Assembly: GCA_902799655.1 (NCBI GenBank)
Contig: CADCBH010000003.1
Location: forward strand, 78,153 to 142,152
Length of the DNA: 64,000 nucleotides
Source: an uncultured Bacteroidales bacterium
GTDB lineage: Bacteria; Bacteroidota; Bacteroidia; Bacteroidales; Bacteroidaceae
Direction: 5' to 3'
In this document: in pieces, positions 33,238 to 42,341 of the stretch
Position numbering within the stretch: position 1 is the stretch's first letter
Layout: every line of letters begins with the position of its first letter
The notes under the pieces: generated by a model
Told to the model about the DNA's origin: nothing
What the model saw: the letters and a program-made list of their open reading frames with translations, nothing else
Database searches by the model: none
Program-made: the position numbers and the translations under genes

Positions 33238-34538
33238 ACACGTTCAATTTTTGCTCCCAGCGCATTGAGGCGCGCTTCGATGTTTTCATAACCGCGGTCA
33301 ATCTGTTCGATGTTGCTGATGAGGCTGGTACCGCGTGCACTCATAGCTGCAATTAGCAGAGCAATACCTGCACGGATATCGGGACTTGACATGCGTTGAG
33401 CACGTAGTGTTAACTTGCGGTCATGACCTACAACTACTGCACGATGGGGGTCGCAGAGGATAATCTGTGCGCCCATGTCGATAAGCTTGTCGACAAAGAA
33501 AAGTCGGCTCTCAAACATTTTCTGGTGGAAGAGCACAGAACCGCGTGCCTGAGTGGCAACTACAATGAGTACGCTAAGCAAGTCGGGGGTGAGTCCTGGC
33601 CAAGGGGCATCAGCCAGCGTCATGATAGTGCCGTCGATAAACGAATCAACAACATAATGTTTCTGACGTGGAATGTACAGGTCATCACCATCTACTTCAA
33701 CTTTGACACCCAGTCGGCGGAAGGCGTCGGGGATGATGCCTAAATCGGATAATGAAACATCCTTGATGCAAATGCCGTCTCCACACATTGCTGCCATTCC
33801 AATAAACGAGCCCACCTCAATCATGTCGGGCAATAGACGGTGTGTGGTGCCATTCAACTTGCATACTCCATTGATAGTAAGCAGGTTGGAACCAATACCG
33901 GTAATGTTTGCCCCCATGCGGTTAAGCATTTGACATAGTTGCTGTACATAGGGCTCACAGGCGGCATTGTAGATAGTGGTTGTGCCTTCTGCCAATACTG
34001 CAGCCATCACAATGTTGGCGGTACCAGTCACGGAAGCCTCGTCTAGCAACATATAAGTGCCTTTCAGCCGTTTGGAACCTATTTCATAGACATTGCGCTC
34101 TGGTATTTGGCGGAATTTTGCCCCCAGCTTCTGGAATCCTAGGAAGTGGGTGTCCAGTCGACGGCGGCCTATCTTGTCGCCACCGGGTTTTGTGATGACG
34201 GCTTTGCCCATTCGTGCCAGTAGCGGACCAATCATCATGACAGATCCTCGCAACTCAGCGCATTTATTGACAAACTCGTCACTCTCCAGATATTTCATAT
34301 TCAGCGTATCTGCCTGGAATGTGAAAGTGCCTTTAGCACTGCTGGTCACTTTTACGCCGATATCTCTAAGCAACTGTATCAGATTGTTGACATCCCGGAT
34401 GTCGGGGATGTTGCTAATGGTAACAGCCTCGCTGGTAAGTAGCGTGGCACAGATAACCTGTAAGGCCTCGTTCTTGGCACCTTGTGGTGTGATGGTGCCG
34501 CTGAGCAGATGCCCGCCCTCAATCTTGAATGATGCCAT
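33234..34538 (-). CDS. murA: UDP-N-acetylglucosamine 1-carboxyvinyltransferase, Asp-type active site
   Basis: The 434-residue enzyme adds enolpyruvate to UDP-GlcNAc, the first committed step of peptidoglycan synthesis. It starts with SGTITPQGAKNEAL (Lys22 region) and has the active-site loop KPGGDKIGRRRLDTHFLG. In E. coli the loop reads PGGCTIGARPVD, where Cys115 is the fosfomycin target; here Asp121 takes that place. Asp-type MurA enzymes remain active but are not alkylated by fosfomycin. It lies directly after the DUF4290 gene with no gap. Confidence 0.96.
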   Translation of the reverse strand: MASFKIEGGHLLSGTITPQGAKNEALQVICATLLTSEAVTISNIPDIRDVNNLIQLLRDIGVKVTSSAKGTFTFQADTLNMKYLESDEFVNKCAELRGSVMMIGPLLARMGKAVITKPGGDKIGRRRLDTHFLGFQKLGAKFRQIPERNVYEIGSKRLKGTYMLLDEASVTGTANIVMAAVLAEGTTTIYNAACEPYVQQLCQMLNRMGANITGIGSNLLTINGVCKLNGTTHRLLPDMIEVGSFIGMAAMCGDGICIKDVSLSDLGIIPDAFRRLGVKVEVDGDDLYIPRQKHYVVDSFIDGTIMTLADAPWPGLTPDLLSVLIVVATQARGSVLFHQKMFESRLFFVDKLIDMGAQIILCDPHRAVVVGHDRKLTLRAQRMSSPDIRAGIALLIAAMSARGTSLISNIEQIDRGYENIEARLNALGAKIERV

Positions 34539-35150
34539 TTACTTACGTTTTTTGTTACGTTTCAAATCGTTGCCGGCAGCCGACATGTTAAAGTTGTCAA
34601 AGTGGAATGATGAGAGGTCAATCTGGATAATGCCGTCTGTGAAACGTGCCAGATCATCTGCCACCTTCTCGTCATCTATAGAGCCATGCCCCCAAGTTGC
34701 AAGGTCGCGCTTCATCTGATTGGCAACGAGGCGCGTGAGTTCATCACGCTCTTCACCTGCAGGCATCGTCTTCAGTTTTTCGAAGGTTTCAGCCATAAGG
34801 TGGCCATAATGCCGTAGGTGGGCTTGTCCTTCGTGCGTAGGATGGGGCATGGGCGATGGTTTCGAGAGGATATTCTCTGCATCACTCATGTCGTATGGCC
34901 AGTCGATATCCAATTGCTTGTGACTCATAAGATAAAGGTGATCCCACAGTGTCTGCTGGTAGTTGTTGCCTTCACGTACCTGTGGATTCTTCATCTCCAT
35001 TTGGTGGATAATGGCACGGGCACAGCTCATGCGCTCCTCCTTAGTGGGGAGACTGATGGCGATATCCACCATCTTCTGGATCTCACGGCCATACTCAGAA
35101 AGAATGAGCTTTTCGCGTTGCGTGTTATAGTCTAATCCTTTAATGTCCAT
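34539..35150 (-). CDS. DUF4290 family protein of unknown function
   Basis: A 203-residue soluble protein, mostly helical by composition, with a basic C-terminal tail (LKRNKKRK). It begins LDYNTQREKLILSEYGREIQ, the start I associate with DUF4290, a Bacteroidetes family without a known role. There is no signal peptide or membrane segment. Its stop directly touches the murA start, and the position between tsaB and murA suggests a housekeeping job. I assign no function. Confidence 0.8.
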   Translation of the reverse strand: MDIKGLDYNTQREKLILSEYGREIQKMVDIAISLPTKEERMSCARAIIHQMEMKNPQVREGNNYQQTLWDHLYLMSHKQLDIDWPYDMSDAENILSKPSPMPHPTHEGQAHLRHYGHLMAETFEKLKTMPAGEERDELTRLVANQMKRDLATWGHGSIDDEKVADDLARFTDGIIQIDLSSFHFDNFNMSAAGNDLKRNKKRK

Positions 35151-35176
35151 ATGCTTTTTTTATTCTTTTCTCTTAA

Positions 35177-35872
35177 CTAAATTAGTTTCTTGGGTTTGAT
35201 GGCTACAAAGTCTTTCAGATAGAAAGGAACGAAATATGCCACATCCTCAAATTGCTCGTTGAGGAAACGCTTTTCAGCCAGTGGCTGCATCCATTTCGCT
35301 TGTGGCTCAATGTCCTCGATGAAGTGAGCGTTAGGATGCTTGATGATATCCATGCACTTTTTGGCACCATTACCAAAGAAGTAAACGGGGCGCTCTTCAA
35401 GGAACTCTTTATAAGAGTCTTCGCCAACGATGTCAGCAGTGACTGGGCGTACCTCTTTGAGACTGCGGTCATAAAGTGCAGCATATACTTCCATACGGCG
35501 GGCATCAAGCATGGGACAAAGTAAAGCGTTCTCTTCTGTAATCAACTCTCTGAGCAGTATGGGGACACACATGATCTCCAACGTGGGTACGGCAATCAAT
35601 TTCAGGTCGCGACCATAGCAGATACCTTTTGCCATTGAGATGCCAATACGTAGCCCTGTATATGAGCCAGGACCACTACTTACGCTAACAGCATCGAAAG
35701 GAATAGCATGGTTGTCGGTAAACGACAGCGCTTCGTCAATCATACTGCCTAAACGTTCGGCGCCAGCTCCCTTCTCGCCTCTCTCTTGCTGCTCGAAGAT
35801 GCACTGTCCGTTTTCTGAAACTGCTACCGAACAAACAGTCGTACTGGTTTCTATATGTAGAATACAAGCCAT
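35177..35872 (-). CDS. tsaB: tRNA threonylcarbamoyladenosine complex subunit TsaB
   Basis: A 231-residue ASKHA-fold protein, the dimerisation partner of TsaD in making t6A37 of tRNAs. It opens ILHIETSTTVCSVAVSENG and has SVSSGPGSYTGLRIGISMAKG, the most conserved TsaB segment, followed by LCPMLDARRMEVYAALY. Length is normal. It is the first gene of the minus-strand run and has its own promoter. Confidence 0.95.
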   Translation of the reverse strand: MACILHIETSTTVCSVAVSENGQCIFEQQERGEKGAGAERLGSMIDEALSFTDNHAIPFDAVSVSSGPGSYTGLRIGISMAKGICYGRDLKLIAVPTLEIMCVPILLRELITEENALLCPMLDARRMEVYAALYDRSLKEVRPVTADIVGEDSYKEFLEERPVYFFGNGAKKCMDIIKHPNAHFIEDIEPQAKWMQPLAEKRFLNEQFEDVAYFVPFYLKDFVAIKPKKLI

Positions 35873-35904
35873 TGTTATCTTACAAAATAATATTTTTTAG
35901 CGTA

Positions 35905-35962
35905 CAAAGGTACATAATTTATGGCTAAAATCTGCATGATTCAGAGTTTTTTTGTACCTTTG
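35905..35962. promoter_or_regulatory. Divergent promoters of tsaB (minus) and yicC (plus)
   Basis: A minus-strand TACCTTTG (complement of 35905-35912) lies 32 nt before the tsaB start at 35872. A plus-strand TACCTTTG (35955-35962) lies 27 nt before the yicC start at 35990. Both match the -7 consensus. The -33 elements are weak. Confidence 0.7.
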
Positions 35963-35989
35963 CAACCATATTTAAGAAAAACAACGATT

Positions 35990-36862
35990 ATGATACAGTC
36001 AATGACAGGCTATGGCAAGGCACTTGTGGCCTACCAAGGAAAGAAAATTAATGTTGAAATCAAGTCGCTCAATTCTAAACAACTGGATTTGTCGACACGT
36101 ATTGCTCCCCTCTATCGTGAGAAAGAAATGGAGATCCGCCAGATGATCGCTGAGCGCGTCATTCGTGGTAAGGTAGACTTCTGTATCTGGATAGAAAAGG
36201 ATGCGGTAGTTGATGCTGCTCAAGTCAATACGGCACTGATGGACAACTACTATCAGCAGTTGAAGGGCTTTGCTGATGCACGTGAATTGTCTGTAGCCGA
36301 TTGGATTCCCATACTGACTCGTATGCCTGATGTGCTGACAAAGTCAGAGGTGGAGGTACTTGATGATACTGAGTGGGATGTCGTCAGAACTGGGGTGATA
36401 GAAGCTATCCAGCATTTAGTTGATTTTCGCACTCAGGAAGGTGCTGCATTGGAGAAGAAGTTTGGTGAGAAGATTGATAACATCGAGAAGCTGCTCCACT
36501 CTATAGAACCCTATGAGAAGGCTCGTGTGGAGAAGATTCGTGGTCGTATTGTTGATGGTCTGAAGCAGATTCCTGAGGCTGAGTATGACAAGAACCGTTT
36601 GGAACAGGAACTGATTTACTATATCGAGAAACTCGACATCAGTGAGGAAAAACAACGTCTGGCCAATCACCTGAACTATTTCCGTGAGACAATGAATGAT
36701 GCCCCAGGACAGGGCAAGAAGTTAGGATTCATTGCTCAGGAGATGGGACGTGAGATTAATACCACGGGCTCGAAGTCGAACCAGGCTGAGATGCAGAATA
36801 TCGTGGTGAAGATGAAGGACGAACTGGAACAGATTAAAGAACAAGTTTTGAATGCACTTTGA
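35990..36862 (+). CDS. yicC: YicC-family endoribonuclease
   Basis: A 290-residue protein starting MIQSMTGYGKA, the invariant opening of the YicC family, followed by EIKSLNSKQLDLSTR. The C-terminal DUF1732 part contains RLANHLNYFRE, GKKLGFIAQEMGREINTTGSK. E. coli YicC has been reported as an endoribonuclease. The ATG at 35990 is set by that opening. Its stop overlaps the gmk start (TGATG); the yicC-gmk link is widespread. Confidence 0.93.
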   Translation: MIQSMTGYGKALVAYQGKKINVEIKSLNSKQLDLSTRIAPLYREKEMEIRQMIAERVIRGKVDFCIWIEKDAVVDAAQVNTALMDNYYQQLKGFADARELSVADWIPILTRMPDVLTKSEVEVLDDTEWDVVRTGVIEAIQHLVDFRTQEGAALEKKFGEKIDNIEKLLHSIEPYEKARVEKIRGRIVDGLKQIPEAEYDKNRLEQELIYYIEKLDISEEKQRLANHLNYFRETMNDAPGQGKKLGFIAQEMGREINTTGSKSNQAEMQNIVVKMKDELEQIKEQVLNAL

Positions 36863-37434
36863 TGAAAGGTAAAATGTTAATAGTCAGTGCTCCCAGCGGT
36901 AGCGGAAAGTCAACCATTGTACAGTGGTTGATGCAGGAGCATCCGGAACTGAAACTGTACTTCAGTATTTCATGTACCTCACGTGCACCACGTGGTACAG
37001 AACAGAACGGGGTGGAGTACTTCTTTTTGTCGCCTGAGGAGTTCAAGGCAAAGATTCAGAATGATGAATTTCTGGAATATGAGGAAGTGTACGAGAACCG
37101 TTTCTATGGTACGTTGAAACAGCAAGTGGAAAACCAGCGCGAGGCTGGTCAGAATGTCGTATTCGATGTCGATGTGAAAGGTGGCGTCAATATCAAGAAG
37201 TATTATGGCGATGAAGCCTTGAGCGTGTTTATTCAGCCCCCCTCTGTTGAAGAGCTTCGCAGACGCCTTGTGGGGCGTGCCACTGATACCGCTGAGGCTA
37301 TCGAAGAACGCCTTGCCAAAGCCGAATATGAATTAACTTTTGCTCCTCAGTTCGATTGCGTCATCGTTAATGATGACTTAGAAACAGCCAAACAAGAGGC
37401 CCTAAAAACTGTTAAGTCTTTCCTCAATGATTAA
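36862..37434 (+). CDS. gmk: Guanylate kinase
   Basis: A 190-residue kinase that phosphorylates GMP to GDP. The P-loop is VSAPSGSGKSTI near residues 9-20, and the GMP-binding segment is SCTSRAPRGTEQNGVEYFF. EFLEYEEVYENRFYGT and FDVDVKGGVNIKKYY complete the signature. The start at 36862 shares a base with the yicC stop; an in-frame TTG one codon upstream is less likely. It overlaps nadD by 8 nt. Confidence 0.97.
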   Translation: MKGKMLIVSAPSGSGKSTIVQWLMQEHPELKLYFSISCTSRAPRGTEQNGVEYFFLSPEEFKAKIQNDEFLEYEEVYENRFYGTLKQQVENQREAGQNVVFDVDVKGGVNIKKYYGDEALSVFIQPPSVEELRRRLVGRATDTAEAIEERLAKAEYELTFAPQFDCVIVNDDLETAKQEALKTVKSFLND

Positions 37435-37969
37435 GACTGGACTCTTTGGCGGATCATTCAACCCCATCCATAACGGACATATTGCATTGGCACAGGCAGT
37501 CTTGCGTCAATGCCAATTGGACGAAGTGTGGCTGATGGTGTCGCCTCAGAATCCGTTGAAACGCAATAGCTCAGACCTGTTGGATGATAGCCTGCGTTTC
37601 GAAGTAGCACAAAAGGCTTTGGCAGATATAGACAGAGTCGTGGCCTGCGACTATGAGTTTTACTTGTCCAAACCCAGCTATACTTGGGATACTTTACAGC
37701 ATCTGTCGAAGGACTATCCAGACCGTCGGTTTTATTTAATAATAGGTGGTGACAACTGGGCACACTTCCAAAGGTGGCGTCACTGGAAGGATATTCTGTG
37801 GCATCATGATCTCATAGTCTATCCTCGCGATCAGCATATAGGCACTATCGATGTACCATTATTGCCAGTGTCAAGTACGGAAATCCGGCAAAAGGTGAAG
37901 GCAGGTGAGAGCATCAGTGGACTGGTACCAGAGAGTGTAGAGGACTTGGTTTACCATTATTATCAATAG
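37427..37969 (+). CDS. nadD: Nicotinate-nucleotide adenylyltransferase
   Basis: A 180-residue enzyme making nicotinate adenine dinucleotide in NAD synthesis. The nucleotidyltransferase motif GLFGGSFNPIHNGHIALAQ (HxGH) is at the N-terminus and SSTEIRQKVKAGES near the C-terminus. WDTLQHLSKDYP and LIIGGDNWAHFQRW are typical of NadD. It overlaps gmk by 8 nt and is followed after 2 nt by a glycosyltransferase gene. Confidence 0.95.
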   Translation: MIKTGLFGGSFNPIHNGHIALAQAVLRQCQLDEVWLMVSPQNPLKRNSSDLLDDSLRFEVAQKALADIDRVVACDYEFYLSKPSYTWDTLQHLSKDYPDRRFYLIIGGDNWAHFQRWRHWKDILWHHDLIVYPRDQHIGTIDVPLLPVSSTEIRQKVKAGESISGLVPESVEDLVYHYYQ

Positions 37970-37971
37970 CT

Positions 37972-38787
37972 ATGGACAATCAGCAACGAAACTATTCCAT
38001 CATTGTTGTCACCTACAACAACGCTGACGGGTTGGCGCGTACGTTAAAGAGTATACGCCTATTAGACTATGTGCAGAAGGAAGTTGTGGTAATAGATGGA
38101 GGCAGTAAGGACGAAACCCTCAATATCATTGCCGAGAATAAGGATGTCATTACCACTTCTGTGTCGGAGAAAGACAGTGGCATCTATAATGCCATGAATA
38201 AGGGCATCCGAATGGTAAATGGTGACTACGTGGTATTTATGAATGCTGGCGATGAGTTTGCTAATAAGGATGTCTTGTCGTTGGTAAACGGTTACGATGG
38301 CGACATCATTTTGGGTGGTGACCTGTATGGTGGAAAGGTAAGAATGCTGAAAGAGACGATGACGCTGTATGATCTGCTGTCTATCGGCATATGCCATCAG
38401 TCAGTGTATTATCGCAGAGAGGTGATACAGAAATATGGCTTTGACGAGTCGTATAAGCTGATAGCCGACTTGAAATCTGTAATAGAACCATTAGTGAAGG
38501 ATCATGTGCGGATTTCTGTCGTGATGGAGGTGCTGGCTAAATGCGAAAGTGGAGGACTCAGCAAACAGCGTTGGAGAGAGACGTTGACAGAGAATCGCCG
38601 CATGATTGATGAGTTGGTAGATCCCTTTTATAAAGATGACTATCTCAGGTTTGCCCGCATTAACAACGGCCTGTTGCATGACTTCACGATATTGTCATAT
38701 TTCCAAAGTATTTTCCCACTCATCAAGTGGCTTTCAAAACTGATGTTGCTCCTAAATAGTAAGTTTAAGCATATACCTATCGAGTAG
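37972..38787 (+). CDS. GT2-family glycosyltransferase
   Basis: A 271-residue GT-A fold transferase with YSIIVVTYNNADGLARTL, VVIDGGSKDETL and the metal-binding region YVVFMNAGDEF (a DxD-like element). The sequence pattern SGIYNAMNKGI is common in enzymes that extend O-antigen or capsule units. Donor and acceptor cannot be told from the sequence. No membrane segment is obvious. It starts 2 nt after nadD and ends exactly where the next glycosyltransferase begins. Confidence 0.88.
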   Translation: MDNQQRNYSIIVVTYNNADGLARTLKSIRLLDYVQKEVVVIDGGSKDETLNIIAENKDVITTSVSEKDSGIYNAMNKGIRMVNGDYVVFMNAGDEFANKDVLSLVNGYDGDIILGGDLYGGKVRMLKETMTLYDLLSIGICHQSVYYRREVIQKYGFDESYKLIADLKSVIEPLVKDHVRISVVMEVLAKCESGGLSKQRWRETLTENRRMIDELVDPFYKDDYLRFARINNGLLHDFTILSYFQSIFPLIKWLSKLMLLLNSKFKHIPIE

Positions 38788-39762
38788 ATGATGAAGGTTT
38801 CGATATTGGTTCCTGTATATGGCGTCGAAAAATATGTCGGACAGTGTTCGCGAACGCTTCTCGGTCAGACGTACGACAACATAGAATATGTGTTCGTTGA
38901 CGACTGTACGCCAGACAATAGTGTGGCTGTGATTCGGCAGGCCCTTGCGGAATACCCTCATCGTGAACAGCAGGTTCGTATTGTCCGTCATGACCATAAC
39001 CGTGGATTAGGGGCAGCACGAAAAACGGCTTTAGAGGCTGCAACTGGTGATTTTGTGTTAAATGTAGATAGTGACGATTATTTGGCATTGGATGCTGTTG
39101 AAAAACTGGTCGCCTGTCAACAACAAACGGGAGCAGACATCGTTTCTGGCAGCTATAGTTCGCACTTCGAGGATGGCACCATTGTCTTCCATCATGAACC
39201 GCATTTGGACAGAAACGCTTGTTTGAAGCTGATGCTGATACAACATACATTGCTTCCGCATATATGGGCACGACTAATTCGTAAAACGGTTTATACGGAA
39301 CATGGTATTGAGTCAGTAGAAGGCATCAATATGGCAGAAGATATGGCGCTGACACCACGACTGATTTATGCTGCGAATAAGATGGCATATGTAGATGATT
39401 CGGTCTATTTCTATAGAGACGATTCCTCTGCCAGCACGTTTGCCAACCACATGTCGATAAAGCATGTATTATCTTACATCAAAGCCAACGAAATGCTTTG
39501 GCAGTATTTTACGATGAATGACAAAAAGCAGGATTTCCTGTTTGCGATTGAAATTGGTATGCTCAATGTCTATTATCAGGCCTTGGCCGTGGGGATTGAC
39601 AAACAGCAGATAGCAGAAATGCTCTCTTATAAGCCTAAAGCACTGCAGTTCAGGTGTTTGCGAGGACTCTTGGCTCATCAGCAGACGCTTCCCTTGCTAA
39701 GATTTGCCTACCTGACAGTGAAATGGTGTTATAAGAAAAAGCTTATTGCTTCTTTCGGATAA
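38788..39762 (+). CDS. GT2-family glycosyltransferase
   Basis: A 324-residue GT-A transferase: KVSILVPVYGVEKYVGQC at the N-terminus, FVDDCTPDNSVAVI, and the DxD motif in VLNVDSDDYLALDAVEKL. It follows the previous transferase with no gap, and its 3' end overlaps the convergent flippase gene by 20 nt. Substrates are unknown. Likely part of the surface-glycan locus. Confidence 0.9.
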   Translation: MMKVSILVPVYGVEKYVGQCSRTLLGQTYDNIEYVFVDDCTPDNSVAVIRQALAEYPHREQQVRIVRHDHNRGLGAARKTALEAATGDFVLNVDSDDYLALDAVEKLVACQQQTGADIVSGSYSSHFEDGTIVFHHEPHLDRNACLKLMLIQHTLLPHIWARLIRKTVYTEHGIESVEGINMAEDMALTPRLIYAANKMAYVDDSVYFYRDDSSASTFANHMSIKHVLSYIKANEMLWQYFTMNDKKQDFLFAIEIGMLNVYYQALAVGIDKQQIAEMLSYKPKALQFRCLRGLLAHQQTLPLLRFAYLTVKWCYKKKLIASFG

Positions 39763-41176
39763 ATTGTAGGCACTCTTTCAAGATTGCCACGTTGAGCAGT
39801 CGCATGACAATGAAATAGAGTAGGGCGGCTGTGACGACACGTGCAAGCAGCAACAGCCAAAGTATGTTTATTGACAGCGTTATATAGTGGGTTGCCAGCA
39901 TCACAAGGGCGGCAATAAGTGCAAACGGAACAGTGTCTTTCAGCACATCGAACAGAGCCAGCGAGTGTATGCGTTGAAGGGCAAGATGCCAGCAGACAAT
40001 GTACAGCACGTTTAATGCGGAAAAAGCTGCTACCATCGTGGTGATGCCTTGTGACGACAGGCTCAGCGTGATGCCTATCTGGAGAAATATCTGAAGGGCT
40101 ACCATTCGCAGGTAGATATCAGAACGGCCACGACTGATGATGAAATTCTGGTACAGTCCTTGCAGTGGAAGACAGGCTCCGCCAACACACAGAATCTGAA
40201 GCAGGGGCACACAGCGCTCCCATGTCGGTCCTACCGTCAGGAGAATGAATTCGTGGGCCGTCAGTGCCAGTCCAAACATCAGCGGGAAGGATAGAAAGGA
40301 GGTGAAACGCAGCATTTTGCGGAAGATACGCTCTTGACGCTCCTCTTCACTGTTGACGTTCGACAAGACGGGTTGTGCCACCTGTGCCATTGTGTTTGTA
40401 ATCAGCGAACTCCCCATCGTGTTCCATTTGTTAGCCTGATTGAATAGTCCTACAGTCGAGATAGGAAGCAGTTTGCCAAAGATAAATGTCAATACGTTCT
40501 GGCTGATGACGGTCAGCATGTTTGTCGCCAACATCTTCGATGAGAAGCTGAACATGTTGCGAATGGGACTGAAGTCGACGGACAGGGTTGGTATCCAGCC
40601 CGTGAAATAGTATTTGAAGATGTTGGCCACACTGATGTATATGACCTGTTGCCAAGCCAGACTCCAGTAGCCATATCCGTTCCAAGCCAGCCATACGCCA
40701 CAACAGCCAGAGGCGAGGAGAGCGGCAATGCTGGCTATGGCTTGTTCGCGATTGCGTAGTTCTATCCACAACTTGGCATTGGGGACAATGCCGATAGCAG
40801 AAATGGGAATGGCCAGAAAGGCCAGTCGCGAAACGTTAGTGAGCGCAGGCTGGTCAAAGAACCATGCAATTAGTGGCGCACAAAGAAAAAGAATCATATA
40901 TAAGGAGATGCCTGCAATGATGTTGAACCATGCCACTGCATTATAGTCGCGCTGAGTGGGAGGCTTCAAGTTGGCCAGTGCCTGTGAGAAGCCTGCAGCC
41001 TGAATACAACCAGCTAGCAAGGTGAAAATGGTAATCAGTGCTAAAATTCCATAGTCTTCTGTAGAAAGCAGACGTCCTAAGAATATGCCAAAGACTAAGT
41101 TCAATACCTGAGTAGCCCCATTGTTGATGGCTCCCCAGGCAATACCTTTTGCCGTCTTTTCCTTTAAATTATCCAT
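39743..41176 (-). CDS. Wzx-type lipid-linked oligosaccharide flippase
   Basis: A 477-residue integral membrane protein with about 12-14 hydrophobic segments, in the polysaccharide-transport (MOP/Wzx) family. GIAWGAINNGATQVLNLVFG, GRLLSTEDYGILALITIF and GLFNQANKWNTMGSSLITNT are typical. It would move lipid-linked glycan units to the periplasmic face of the inner membrane. The ATG at 41176 is preferred over a TTG at 41188 that falls in the promoter box. The gene has its own promoter and is the only minus-strand gene in this half of the locus. Confidence 0.9.
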   Translation of the reverse strand: MDNLKEKTAKGIAWGAINNGATQVLNLVFGIFLGRLLSTEDYGILALITIFTLLAGCIQAAGFSQALANLKPPTQRDYNAVAWFNIIAGISLYMILFLCAPLIAWFFDQPALTNVSRLAFLAIPISAIGIVPNAKLWIELRNREQAIASIAALLASGCCGVWLAWNGYGYWSLAWQQVIYISVANIFKYYFTGWIPTLSVDFSPIRNMFSFSSKMLATNMLTVISQNVLTFIFGKLLPISTVGLFNQANKWNTMGSSLITNTMAQVAQPVLSNVNSEEERQERIFRKMLRFTSFLSFPLMFGLALTAHEFILLTVGPTWERCVPLLQILCVGGACLPLQGLYQNFIISRGRSDIYLRMVALQIFLQIGITLSLSSQGITTMVAAFSALNVLYIVCWHLALQRIHSLALFDVLKDTVPFALIAALVMLATHYITLSINILWLLLLARVVTAALLYFIVMRLLNVAILKECLQFIRKKQ

Positions 41177-41185
41177 TTCAATGTG

Positions 41186-41234
41186 CAAAAATACTATATT
41201 TTATTTGAAAATCAAAATATTATACGTAAATTTG
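41186..41234. promoter_or_regulatory. Divergent promoters of the flippase (minus) and acyltransferase (plus)
   Basis: The minus strand has TATTTTTG (complement of 41186-41193), 9 nt before the flippase ATG. The plus strand has TAAATTTG (41227-41234), with TTTG at 41204-41207 as -33 (19 nt spacing), 9 nt before the acyltransferase ATG. Both mRNAs should have leaders of only a few bases. Confidence 0.75.
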
Positions 41235-41243
41235 CACCCAGCT

Positions 41244-42338
41244 ATGGAGAATAATGTAGTAGTTAAAAAGCCTCGTTTAGAGTGGCTTGATGCCCTAAGA
41301 GGATTCACCATGATACTGGTTGTTGCCAACCACGTGGCAGGCATGGGCTTTGGCGAGGAGTGGAAACATTCGTCAGCCATTCCTTTCCTGATATTGTTCA
41401 GAATGCCGCTATTCTTCTTTGTCAGTGGATTTCTGGCTTACAAAGCCTCGCAGATTTGGGACTTGAAGAATTTTGGTTTGCTATTATGGAAGAAAATCAA
41501 GGTCCAAACTATTCCTACAGTGGTTTTCTTCTTCCTAGCTATGGCTATCTTGAATCGTCATTTCTGGCCTGCAGTAGAAGAGTCATTCCATGCCCCTTTG
41601 AAGGGCGGCTATTGGTTTACCATAGCACTGCTCTACATGTTTATTATCTATTACGTGTTTTCCTATCTTGAAAGCAAGCTGAAGTGGAAATCGTGGATAC
41701 CCATCACGTTGCTGTTTCTGATATCACTAGCTTTTTACGAGACGAACTACCTACCTAAGTATTTCTCCTGGGCTCAGGGATATAAGGGCGCCAAGACAGA
41801 TTTGTTCTATTTCCTGCAGGATTCGAGCTTTGGTCAGGTGTTCCTCTATTTCCCATTCTTCCTCTACGGTAATATCGTACATCGTTATTGGGATAAGTGG
41901 CAGCGCGTGATGGACAGCAAATGGTTCTTCCCTATTATTATCACTGTCGTCATCTTGGCAACGCTTGATGCACTGAAATGGCGTACATTGCGAATGACGT
42001 GGGCTATCCTTCCACTGACAGTGTCACGATTTGGTCTGCTGACCATCACCTTTATGTACTTCCGCCACTACCAGCAGTACTTTACCAAGTTTACTTTCAT
42101 GGGTGTGTCGCTGCAGTATATTGGTAGGCGTACATTGGATATTTACCTCATTCATTTCCTGTTCATGCCCGATCTGCCCCAGATTGGTGAGTTCTTTAAG
42201 AGCTATCCCCATAACTTTGTCATAGACATCTTGCTTTCTGCAGTTTTAGGACTCGTCATCATTGGTTTCAGTATCATCACATCAAACATTTTACGTATCA
42301 GCCCGTTCTTCAAAAAGTGGCTGTTCGGACGATCATAA
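41244..42338 (+). CDS. Acyltransferase-3 family membrane protein
   Basis: A 364-residue membrane protein with about ten hydrophobic segments. RLEWLDALRGFTMILVVANH carries the acyltransferase-3 signature (R/D-x-RG...H), and FFFVSGFLAY follows. Such proteins transfer acetyl or succinyl groups to surface polysaccharides. The ATG at 41244 lies right after the predicted promoter, which rules out the longer upstream reading. Next to a LicD gene 3 nt later. Which sugar it modifies is unknown. Confidence 0.88.
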   Translation: MENNVVVKKPRLEWLDALRGFTMILVVANHVAGMGFGEEWKHSSAIPFLILFRMPLFFFVSGFLAYKASQIWDLKNFGLLLWKKIKVQTIPTVVFFFLAMAILNRHFWPAVEESFHAPLKGGYWFTIALLYMFIIYYVFSYLESKLKWKSWIPITLLFLISLAFYETNYLPKYFSWAQGYKGAKTDLFYFLQDSSFGQVFLYFPFFLYGNIVHRYWDKWQRVMDSKWFFPIIITVVILATLDALKWRTLRMTWAILPLTVSRFGLLTITFMYFRHYQQYFTKFTFMGVSLQYIGRRTLDIYLIHFLFMPDLPQIGEFFKSYPHNFVIDILLSAVLGLVIIGFSIITSNILRISPFFKKWLFGRS

Positions 42339-42341
42339 GCT

